From Bufo bufo (taxonomy: Eukaryota; Chordata; Amphibia; Anura; Bufonidae): 64,000 bases of DNA. The DNA is taken from the NCBI RefSeq assembly GCF_905171765.1, contig NC_053390.1:210433359-210497358 (forward strand), given 5' to 3'. The notes beneath the pieces were generated by a model. It had not been told where the DNA came from and did not search any database. It saw only the letters and a program-made list of their open reading frames with translations. Below, in pieces: positions 12,184 to 24,100 of this stretch; positions within the stretch are counted from its first letter, which is position 1; every line of letters begins with the position of its first letter. The translations under genes were made by a program, and so were the position numbers.

Positions 12184-15100
12184 ATTTTCTTTAGATGACT
12201 TCAAACAACATATACTATCAAAAAAAGTCTTGTGATGGACCCTGCCTGATCACCATGGGTCTGATCTCTCTAATCCACACTATCCTGCATCAGGCCATGT
12301 TTTTGCCCTGTCGTATTACATGCCCACCATTCAACTTAATGGCCGCGGACTGGCCAAATCCACCAAGGCGAGAGCTACACACAGTGCCATTCCATTCTGG
12401 CTCGTAGTGCACATTTATATAAGGCATATGAACATAATCTGTCCCGTCAATCTCATGAAATGAAATACAATATGTGAAAACACTGACTTGCCCATTTTTT
12501 ATTATTTTTTTTTTCTCCAAATTATTTTTCATGCTTTTCGTTTTTGTTCTTACAGTGGTGACAGCCAACTCTGTAATCGTGAAGCAGTTCTGTATTCTAT
12601 CAGTACTTCAAATGTCCTTCAAAGAGTAACAGAAGCCGTGGAAGTAGTGAACCCCAATATATTCTGCATCCAAGCAACGAACTGTGAGTGCTGCTAAAAT
12701 ATGGAAAAAAAGAGCAGAAATTGCAAATGTGAGAGTAAAAATGAGTAGCACCTGGCCTCTCAGAACTAGGGATCGGGTTTGTGAATGGGACTGAGCTTGC
12801 AGTACTTTTCCCGACTGCTATATAGTTTAAGGAACTGTGCAAATTTTGGTACCCTGTTACTACTTTTAGCTGATCGGTGTGGGTGCCAGTAGTCGGACCC
12901 CCAGAGATCTGATTTTAATAACCTGTCATCCTTAGGTTTTCTATTTTTAAGTCCCCGAGAACCCTTTTAAAGACTTTTTAACTGATGACCTATCCTCTGA
13001 TCGGTGGAGGGTCTAATACCCAGGACCCCCGGCAGTCATCTGTCTGAGAAGGCACTGGTTCTCCTGTGAGCGTTGTGACCTTCTCGCAGCTTACAAAGCA
13101 CAGCGCTGTACATTTTATCGCGACTGTGGTTGGTATCGCTCTCAGCCCCATTTACTTGAACGTGATGTCCCTTGGCCTAGGAAAAGCTGAGAGAAGGCCG
13201 CGGCCCCCACAATAGCGCCGGTGCCTTCTCAAACAGCTGATTGGCGGGGGTCCCGGGTGTCGGATAGGGATGACCAAATTTGCCTGCTAGAAACAAATCC
13301 TATTTATACAGGTCACAAAAGGCCTGAGAAGCACTGACTTTCATGGTCCTTGAGGCAGGTTTATTATAATGCTCTTACAAATACAGCAGAGCTTTCACTT
13401 TATGAACTTTTATCCAACAGTATAATTCCTTTTGTCTTCAGTATGCAGGCAAGTAGGATGCCAGATTGGTTAGGATTCATGCCCATACTGACAACTGCCA
13501 TGTAATACAAATATGGGGTTGTCAAAATACCAATCCTCTGAACTTCCTATTCACATGACTAGGAATCTATAGAGGTCCATGATCACAGGTACCTGCTGCA
13601 TGTATGTGCGGAAGCATCGTGAGACCACTGTAATGTTTGTCTCTCATAACATACAGCGATTCTTACAGCATCCCCACATACAGTGCCTTGCATAAGTATT
13701 CACACCCCCCCCCCCCCCCCCCCCCTTGACTTTTTTCGCATTTTGGTGCCTCACAACCTGGAATTTAGGCTACTTTCACACTAGCGTTCGGGGCTCCGCT
13801 TGTGAGGTCCGTTTGAAGGGGCTCACAAGCGGCCCCGAACGCATCCGTACTGCCCCAATGCATTCTGAGTGGACGCGGATCCGCTCAGAATGCATCAGTC
13901 TGGCGGCGTTCAGCCTCCGCTCAGCAAGCGGACCCCTGAACGCTGCTTGCAGCGTTCGGGTGTCCGCCTGGCCGTGCGGAGGCAAGCGGATCCGTCCAGA
14001 CTTACAATGTAAGTCAATGGGGACGGATCCGTTTGAAGATGACACAATATGGCTCAATCTTCAAATGGATCCGTCCCCCATTGACTTTCAATGTAAAGTC
14101 TGGACGGATCCGTTCAGGCTACTTTCACACTTAGAATTTTTTCTAAGCTATAATGCAGACGGATCCGTTCTGAACGGATACAAACGTCTGCATTATAGGA
14201 GCGGATCCGTCTGAGCAGACACCAGACGGACCCGCTCTGAACGGTAGTGTGAAAGTAGCCTAACATGGATTGTTTGAGGATTTGCATCATTTAATTTACA
14301 GAACATGCCCACAACTTTGAAGATGTTTGCTTTTTTTTTATTGTGACGCAAACAACAAATAGGACAAAATAACAGAAAAGGTCAATGTGCATAACTATTC
14401 ACCCCCCTAAAGTCAATACTTAGTAGAGCCACCTTTTGCGGCAATCACAGCTCCAAGTTGCTTTGGATAAGTCTCTATGAGCAGTTGCCACATCTTATCA
14501 CTGGGATTTTTGCCCATTCCTCCTTGCAAAACTGATCCAGCTCCTTCAGGTTGGATGTTTTGCGATTGTGAACAGCAATCTTTAAAGGCATTCTGTCATC
14601 AGATTTTACCCCTATAACCTAAACATATGCTCATGTCCAGACTAATAAGAATCCTAAGCTGGCCTTTATTAAACCTCACTGTGGCTTTATTTGGCCAAAA
14701 AACAGGTTTTTATAACCTGTCAATCACTTACTTAAGGTGCCCAAGGGGAGGTCCGTTAATACAGGGTGCCCGCCCGCACCCCTTGCGCCTGCGCACTAGG
14801 CTCAGCCAATCTGCAGGTCATATCAGGGTTGAGCGAAGTGCGCGTCAGGCCGGCGCATGCGCACTTCGCTCAACGAAGCCGCTGCCAGGAGTCCGCACAG
14901 GCGTGGATCTGGCAGAGGGACGGGGAGGATTGCGGAGGCGGCGCTGAAGACAGGGAAGGCGGCGCTGGGCACCGGACGGCAAGGGGTGCGGGCGGGCACC
15001 CTGTATTAACGGACCTCCCCTTGGGCACCTTAAGTAAGTGATTAACAGGTTATAAAAACCTGTTTTTTGGGCAAATAGAGCCACAGTGATTCTTCTCATT

Positions 15101-18100
15101 AGTCTGGACATGAGCATATGTTTAGGTTATAGGGGTAAAATCTGATGACAGAATCCCTTTAAGTCTGACCACAGATTTTCTATTGGATTGAGATCTGTCC
15201 TTTGACTAGGCCATTCCAACACATTAACATGTTTCCCCTTAAACCACTCAAGTGTTGCTTTAGCAGTGTGTTTGGGATCATTGTCCTGCTGGAAGGGGAA
15301 CCTCCGTCCTAGCCTCAAATCACGTACAGGTTTTGCTAAAGAATATCCCTGTATTCAGCACCATCCATCTTTTCCTCAACTCTGATCAGTTTCCCAGTCC
15401 CGGCTGCTGAAAAACATCCCCACAGCAAGATGCTGCCACCACCATGTCTCACTGTGGGGATGGTGTTCTTTGGGTGATGTGTTGGGTTTGCGCCAGACAT
15501 AGCGTTTTCTTTGATGGCCGAAAAGTTTAATTTTAGTGTCATCAGACCAGAGCACCTTCCTCCATACAACTTGGGAGTCTCCCACATGACTTTTCACAAA
15601 CTCACAACGTGCCTTTTTGTTTTCAGCTTAAAGTAATGGCTTTCTTCTGGACACTCTGCCATATAGCCCAACTCTATGGGGCGTACGGCTTATTGTCGTC
15701 CTATGTACAGATACTCCAGTCTCCGCTGTGGAACTCTGCAGCTCCTCCAGGGTTACCTTAGGTCTCTGTGCTGCCTCTCTTATTAATGCCCTCCTTGCCC
15801 GGTCTGTGAGTTTTGGTGGGCGGCCGTCTCTTGGCAGGTTTGCTGTTGTGCCATGTTCTTTCCATTTGGTTATGATGGATTTGATGGTGCTCCTGGGGAT
15901 CATCAAAGATTTGGATATTTTTTTTATGACCTAACCCTGACTTGTTTGGAGAGTTCCTTGGTCTTCCTTGGTCTCCATGCAGTCATGCACACCTGACCAG
16001 TCAATCTGTCCTGGAGGCTGGTTTTAAAGTCAGTATAAAACTGAGTCTGCTTATATAGTACCTACCAGTAGCCATTTGGCTCCAGGAGAAGTATATAGTG
16101 GGCTCAGCATGCATGTTGGTACTTGCATCCCTGGATCCGATGAAAGCTGTAATGGCACCGGACGGGGTTAAAAGCAGAGTGTGCTTGGCGTGCATGCTGC
16201 ACCTGCATTCCCTGGATTTTATGTGGCTGTCATGGCCCATGAACAGGTAGGAACAAGAGTTAGGGACCACTCTATAGAGGCGACCTTGACGTGGTGAGTG
16301 GCTTATTACGCTTTGGCCAAAATGTACACCAATGCCGCATCCAGCATAGAGTCAGGGCAGAATGCTGGTTGCAGAGTGCTATTGCATTTGTATTTTGCGT
16401 TAGTGTTTGGTTAGTGATTCCTCTCGCTTAGGTGTTGCAGCCTCTGGGGCCCTTCAAAAAAGGTGTGTATATGTAATGACAGATCATGTGACACTTAGAT
16501 TGCACACAGGTGGACATCATTTCACTAATTATGTGACTTCTGAAGGTAATAGTTTGCACCACAGCTTTTTATGGGCTTCCTAACAAAGGGGGTGAATATA
16601 TACGCACATGCCAATTTTCTGTTTTCTTTTTCTAAACAATAGTTTTATTTATATATTTTTCTCATTTCACTTCACCAACTTAAACTATTGTGTTCTGATC
16701 CATTACATAAAATTCTGATTAACAAAACGTGTAACTTAAGGCTGTAATGTAACAAAATACGAAAAAACTCAAGGGGGTGAATTCTTTTGCAAGGCACTGT
16801 AAATACCTTTCAATAGTTATTTTAGTTATTTTTTCCTCTAAAGGGTCAAATTATGTTTACATAGTTTTTAAGATTTATTTTGAAGGTAAAAAGTTCCAGA
16901 ATGTGTCTGGCTACAAAACCCTAAAAGAGACAATGTGTAAAGTAGTCTTGTGTAAAATCTAAGAAGAAAAAATATTTTCATGATTTCTATATATTTCAAT
17001 AATTTTTGCTCTAGACCAGCCAGCATTGTCCTTCATAACCCCAGATGAACCAACAGAGGCAAACTTTGAGAGTCTTGTCAAGCAATTTGGTGGAATGGAC
17101 TTTAACAGTGAAAGTTACGTTCAAAGCCTAGTTGGCTCATCTGAAGCCCGCAATGCATCAAAATATGAGGTAATATAATATTATGATCTCACAAGAGGCA
17201 CAGTAAAAAACATGCACATCTGAAGTATTTAAAAATATCACAATCTTATATAAAGCAGATTAAAAACAAATAAAAAGAAACTCTCGTCAAGCACCTCATA
17301 AAATAATAATGGCACATCCGCAGGATATAAATAAGTTATAGCCAAAGTGGGTCAGGAGGTAAAAAAAAATCACAAGTTCAGAATTGAAGAAATGCAAGAA
17401 TTACATATATCACCAGTATTGCAGCCTAATCCAAACATATGCACAAAAATGCATCATCTATATACAGTGAAAGTGCAAATGGAGCGAATACTGTGCCAGT
17501 GCTGTAATCATATAAAAGGAAGGAGAGTAGGGGTGTTCCGGCTTTTAGATGAGAAACTTGACCGATGGTGACACGACTGGTATGGGCAGAGCAACAGTAC
17601 AAGACTAAGGGATTTACACTCTATGTGGGAGAGGGTTTGTGCGTTCTGGACTACAGAAGCATGATTGATAATGCTGTGTGCCTCTGCCTGACCTTTCTGT
17701 GACAGCTTTATGTCAATATGATTCAGTTATGGAAAGGTCTGGCAGAGGCACACAGCACTGTCAATCATGATATTGCCATGCGCTTCTGTAGTCCAGAACA
17801 CACGATCCCTCTCTCACACAGAGCGCGATTCCCACAGTGGATATGCTCGTGTGAAAGAGCATCCTAAACGTCTAAGGCTACCTTCACATTAGTGTTTTTT
17901 GCGGATCCGTCATGGATCTGCACAAACGCTTCTGTTACCATAATACAACCGCATGCATCTGTCATGAACGGATCCGGTTGTATTATGTCTTCTATAGACA
18001 TGACGAATCCGTCATGAACACCATTGACAGTAAATGGGGGACGGATCCATTTTCTATTGTGTCAGAGAAAACGCATCCGTCCCCATTGACTTACATTGTG

Positions 18101-21100
18101 TGTCAGGACGGATCCATCTTGCTCCGCACCACATCGCGGACAGAAAAACGCTGCTTGCAGCGTTATTCTGTCCGCGATGGGAGTGCAACCAAACGGAACG
18201 GAATGCATTTTAGTGCATTCTGTTTCGTTCAGTTCAGTTTTCTCCCCAATGACAAAGAATATTGCTGAAAAGATTTTATTACTATATATTGAGTATTTTG
18301 AATCTGAACTGTGTTCTTTAAGTGGGAGTCAAGTTTTAGATACCAGGATACCACTTTAACTTTTTCTCATCTTTTAATTCTGTTAGCAATGACTTTGCTT
18401 AAAGGGAACCTGTCACAACGTAAATGCAATATAAGTTACGGGCAGTTTGTTATAGAGCAGGAGGAGCTGAGCAGATTGATATATAGTTTTATGGGGAAAG
18501 ATTCAGTAAAACTTGTGTTTTATTCATTTACATTTCTATTCATTCTGGGCTTTGAAGTCGGAGAGGCGGTCCCATCAGTGATTGACAGCTATCTCTGTAT
18601 ACACAGTCATAGAGGGAAGGCTGTCAATCACAGATAGGACCGACTCCTGGATTTCAAAGCCCAGAATGAGTAGAAATCTAAATGTATAAATTACAGGTTT
18701 TACTGAATGTTTTCCCATAAATCTATATATCAATCTGCTCAGCTCCACCAACTTCACTGTGACAGGTTCCCTTTAAGTATAGTGGAAGTACCTTCATAAC
18801 TATCTTGGTTTTGTAAAACACTCTACTTAAAACCCATGCTGACTTTGTTCTTACTCTTATTTTGTTCTTAAGTGGTTTATACTGTTTATGTTTGATCTGT
18901 TTTTACTGCATTTTTTACTGTCTAAAGAGGAGTGCATGTATGCAAAACATCAGCAAACACAAAAAGTCAAAAGGGGAGAAGCACTGGTATCAGTATACAG
19001 TATAAACATTTAGTGTAATGATAGAAACAGTAGGAAAATTCCAGCATTCCTACTGTGAAGAACAATGTTTATAGTCAGTCAGTGTAGCCTTCCAGGAGCT
19101 CTTCTCAAGGAGGAGGGCGGTCTGCAATAACAGTGAAGCACCAGTTTGTATGGGATTGTAGGAGAGATCTTTCTGATGAGACTTGTAGACAGATCAGTAG
19201 TTCCAAGCAAAATTGATCTGTTGCAAGAGGCTGAGAAAAACATTGCACCCAGTTGATCAGAGTCCCAAGAAAAAAGACCGCAGGACCCATATGTGGATAG
19301 AGTGTACGAAGCCTACCGTAGTTTGGGGACCAGGCTGTCCTAAAAAACAAGATGGGGCTTACACTAGTTGCCACCCTAGGGTTATGACAGGTACACAGTA
19401 GTCATTGAAGCTTGTCTGGAGATGAGATATGTGAGGTACCCTATGGCCTGGAACATATAGCCAGTAACAGGAGGCCAGGCGATAGCCTGAGAAGAATACA
19501 CCTGAGGAGATGATGGCTGTGATGACCAGCATGGATCATTTGGTGTCCAACAGGATAGCACGCTTTTCGAAGAACTGCTTTCTTCTGAAAAGCCAGCAAA
19601 TCTGGAGGAGTCCTGATCAATAGCATCTGGTTGCTGTTAAGTTTTCACCTGGCGAGGCGGATCCTCTTGTCCGGAATAGCAGGCATTGATCCTCAGAGAT
19701 AGGCGGCACTGGTGCAGAGGGACAGATGTAGTTGGACCGGAAAACCGGTGTGGTGGAATGCAGACCTGATGCAGTCCGGTGAATAGGTAGGAGTAGTGGT
19801 GTTGATACTGCGATGAGGTAGAGTTGAAGTTGCAGTGTAGCAGAGTTGATTCTGTAGTGTAGCAGAGTTGAAGCAGTAATGTAAGAGAGCTGATGCAGCA
19901 ATGGAGCAGAACTGAGGCTGTACACAGGGAATGCGTCCAGAAAACAATGACCAGAAAAGAATATCCACAATGGCTATAACCTAGTAGACAGGATGCTCGC
20001 TGGGCACTATCCTGAATTATCAGGCGGTATCCGGTTGGCCATGTTGGGTTTAAATACCCTACCAGGGTGACGTCATCAGGATGGCTCAGGTTGCTGTGGC
20101 AAACAGACACGCAGTAGAGGGGGCTGGACTGGCTGAAAGAGGGGGACACGACAGCACTCAGCACCGGATCCAAGAATGGGGTGGGCCTCCTATGAACTTA
20201 GAAAAAAAAAGTCTCCGTAAAGTAGGTTTAAGCGTCAACTCTGCTCTTGAGTCAGACCTGCTGTATAATACCACTGCCGGTATTGGGAAATTAAAGCATA
20301 ACCACACTGCAAATCATAAGAGTTGGCAGGGCAGGGTCATCTTTTAGCTGGTGCCACCATATTCATGCCTAGATGGATTCAACATGGCTTCTTAAAACAG
20401 CATGGAATCTCTTAGGCGTATAGAAACAGCATAAAGTGCACAGAAGAGTGACCCCTAAGGCATAAAAGGACATAATTGCAGTTTTTTTTTAAATATAGAC
20501 CTTTAGGGTAATTTCAGACAAGTGTGTTCAGTGTGGAAAAAAGTGGGTGAGCATGATTTCCCGCTATGGAAACAGCTCCTTTCACAGTATCGGATTACAT
20601 TCTAATGATTTATAATGGTGTGTGTCTCTGCCCAACCTTGCATCTACTGATTTATAGTGACAGCATTATGTCCCTATACCGTAAGTCAGTAGATACGGGT
20701 CATGAAGATACACACATTATAAATCAGTACAATGCCATGTGATCCTGTAACAAAGACCAGTGTCCATAACGTGAAATCAAGCTCCCACACAGGGCGTGTT
20801 TTCCACAGTGGACCCGCTCGTCTGAAATGAACCTTCTCTTCAGGATAGGCCATCATTATCACATCAGCAGGGGTCCAAGTACCGGCCCCCCGCCGATCAG
20901 CTGTGTCAGGGAGCCGCTGTGCTCACCGGAGTCCTGGTGCCAAGGACAGCGCTGTACATAGTATAGTGGCAGTGCTTGGCATTGCAGCTCAGCCCCAATG
21001 ACTTGAACGAGGCTCAGCTGCAACTAGGCCACGTGACTGATGTACAGGAACAGGCAGCGGCGCTCAAGGCCTCTTCTAACAGCTGATTGGCGGGGGTCCT

Positions 21101-24100
21101 GGGTTTACACCCCCCCCCCCCCCCAGATCTGATACTGATGACCTATCCTGAGGATAAGTCAAAACTAGGATAACCCCTTTAAAGTCATTTCAGTGGAAGG
21201 GTTTGTGTGATGATACAAATATAATAAACTGCGATGAGACTTTTACTTTTTGTTGCGTTTCTATTCTATTTTACTGTTGGTTATTTGTGTGGCTGAGATA
21301 CCACAGACAGAGGTTTAGTTCCTCTTTCTATGTAAATCTGCACATTCGCACATAGCCCAGCCCTTGTAGACAGTATGTCGTAGGCAGATGATGAGCTCAA
21401 TATCCTGCTTATCTTTACTAAACAAGAGAAACCTGTTTCCCACACTTTAAAATCAAGCAAACACTTAATCTTTATGTATAATGAATGACCTAAACTGCGT
21501 AGTCTACCCTGTAAAGAGAGGGGGTGCTAATGTCCAGTTGTCAGTTTATTCAGGAGGAATAACAGAGGGACGGCACAACACAAGGCTATGAAAAAATGCT
21601 CAAGAATGGTTATTTCATTGGGGGCATGCATATTTACTAAACCAGAATCATCAGGAGTAATGATGTGTCCTCTTTTTAAACAGCCCTTACGACAGATCAG
21701 TCAGTCTTCAGCCTACCCAATTGTCTTCTCTCCCCTCTTTATAATGCTTACATTGTTGTGGCGAATGCTCAGGACATAACGGTATAAATCTCGTATCATC
21801 CCCGCATGTTTGTCATCACTTTCAAGAACATTACTGACATCAAAATTGTATTTCTCTTTATTAGTGTCATGGCCATTGAATTTAATCCATTGCTCAGAGT
21901 AAAAAATAAATAAAAAAAAGATATAAAAAAAAAAAATAAAAAAAAAATAAATAAATATATATATATATATATATATATCATGTGTTTTTTTTGTTTTGTT
22001 TGTTTTTTAGTATGGTTCTCCCATCCTGACTCTGGACTCTTACTTTAAAGTCCCTGCTCCTCTGGGTACAAGTGAATGCACAGACAGTAACCCAGTAGGT
22101 AAGACTGTTTACAATTTGTGAAGATTCAGTTTTATTATTTTATTGTATTATTTTCCCCCCAATGTTTCACAAATCTATCTAAATCACCAATATGAAGTTC
22201 ACACCTGCTTTGGGATTGATAGATTGAGGCACATTTAAAGGGGTTATCCAGTAAAAAAATATTTTTTTTGGGGGAGGGGGGGACACCTGGAACCCCCGCC
22301 GATCAACTGTTAGAAGAGGCCTTGTGCGCCGCAGCCTCTTCCTAGACCAGTGACATCACTGTACATCAGTCACGTGGCCTGATTGCAGCACTGCTAAAAT
22401 CAATGGGGCTGAGCTCCTAAACAAGCACTACCACTATACAATGTGCAGCGCTATCCTTGGAGAGCTGCCGGGAGCCTGCATCACTTACTATAAGGGTCCA
22501 TTCACACGTCCGTAAGTGTTTTGCGGATCCGCAAAACACGGACACTGGCAATGTGCATTCCGCAATTTGTGGACCGCACATCGCCGTCACTATAATAGAA
22601 AATGCTGCAAGAAAATTTAGACTAAAACCTTCAGAATTACAGGTGCATATTAATGAGGCAAACATAATTACAAAAACAAAATGGCTGCACACAGTTATAT
22701 ATACAAACAATAGAGCTAAGAAATGGGGGTCATTCTAAATAAAAGTGGTACAATACCGACTATAAATGAGTATACATGAATAATGGAAGCTCTTAGCGCA
22801 CATACGTCCCTGTTCAATTGCGGACAAGAATAGGACATGTTCTATTTTTTTGCGGAAACGGAAGAACAGATGTGGAAGTGCAGATCCACGAATATGGACA
22901 GCACATTCCAGCCCCATTGAAAATAAATGGGTCTGCACCCGTTCCGCAAAATAGCGGAACGGATGCAGACCCATTTTGCGGACGTGTGAATGGACCCCAA
23001 CAGCGGCTCCCTGAGACAGCTGATCGGCGAGGATGCCGGGACCCCCGCTAATGTGATAACGATGACCTATCCTGAGGATAGGTTATCATTTCCCAGATAA
23101 CCCCTTTTAATATTGCAAATGTGTCAGAATTCTGGGACACATGACTTGCACTACATTTTATTAATGGTTTCTGTCACACCTGACAAGGGGGCATTGCTTA
23201 GCAGAAAAGGAGAAGCAACACCGTGTACCAAAAGTGTGCCAGAACTGTCATAAAATTCTGGTGTAAATGAAGCCAGCTAGTTAGGCTATTTTCATCCTAT
23301 CGTTTTGGCTTTCCGTTTGTGAGATCCGTCATGGGCTCTCACAAGAGGTCCAAAACGGATCAGTTTTACCCTAATGTATTCTAAATGGAAAAGGATCCGC
23401 TCAGAATGCATCAGTTTGCCTCCGATCAGTCTCCATTCTGCTGTGGAGGCGGACACCAAAACGGTGCCTGCAGAGCCAAACGCATCCGTCCTGGCAGACA
23501 ATGTAAGTCAATGGGGACGGATCCGTTTTCTCTGACACAATCTAGCACAATAGAAAACGGATCCGTCCCCCACTGATTTTCAATGGTTTTCAAGACGGAT
23601 CTGTCATGGCTATAGAAGACCTAACACAACCGGATCCGTTCATCACGGATGCATGCGGTTGTATTATTGTAACGGAAGCGTTTTTGCAGATCCATGACAG
23701 ATCCGTAAAAAAACGCTAGTGTGAAAATAGCCTAATATGTGGGATAAACGTAGACTAGACAGTCTAAATAGGCATCGGATTTATCATCCAGCATCAGTCA
23801 CTGTGATAAATCTGGCACCAATTTAGGCTACAGTCACACGACCGTAGTGTTTTGCGGTCCGCAAATTGCGGATCTGCAAAACATGTATACCGGCCCTTGT
23901 GCGTTCTGCAATTTGCGGACCGCACATGGCCGCCACTATATATAGACTATAATAGAAAATGCCTATTCTTATCCGATTGCAGACAAGAATAGGACATGCT
24001 CTATCTTTGTTGCAGGGCTGCGGAATGGAACATCGGTTACGGACAGCACACTGTGCGCTGTCTGCATCTTTTGCGGCCCCATTGAAATGAATGGGTCCGC

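Larger units (their letters stand above)
5109..12555. other. TCTN1 intron 2: MITEs and a truncated L1
   Basis: A GT-AG intron. The recognised contents are listed separately. Smaller repeat pieces include palindromic MITEs near 5880-6245 and 6311-6538 and a TTAA-family fragment near 8555-8790. 10800-11750 shows no clear feature to me. Confidence 0.75.
13681..16799 (-). mobile_element. Tc1-like transposon with nested insertions
   Basis: The ends CAGTGCCTTGCATAAGTATT and the inverse ..TTGCAAGGCACTG are flanked by TA (13679-13680 and 16800-16801). The body on the - strand is a Tc1 transposase remnant. It is interrupted by a MITE at 13766-14262, a TTAA MITE at 14582-15162 and about 450 bp of unrecognised sequence near 15975-16430. 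A 21-C run sits next to the left end. Confidence 0.9.
12684..17014. other. TCTN1 intron 3: mostly a Tc1 element
   Basis: A GT-AG intron. 12967-13264 is a fragment of the AAAGGGGTT MITE family. 13681-16799 is a Tc1 transposon with nested insertions. The remainder shows nothing recognisable. Confidence 0.75.
17170..22010. other. TCTN1 intron 4: repeats, one unassigned ~1.2-kb block
   Basis: A GT-AG intron. It contains palindromes at 17615-17870 and 20508-20838, MITEs at 17873-18243, 18399-18776 and 20845-21182, the block at 19060-20340 and an (AT)n run before the acceptor. No coding exon was seen inside. Confidence 0.7.

Noticed and set aside
19637..20173. 178-codon - strand open frame
   Set aside because: It overlaps a short degenerate minisatellite that gives low-complexity Leu/Ser/Thr-rich peptides, and no domain is recognisable.
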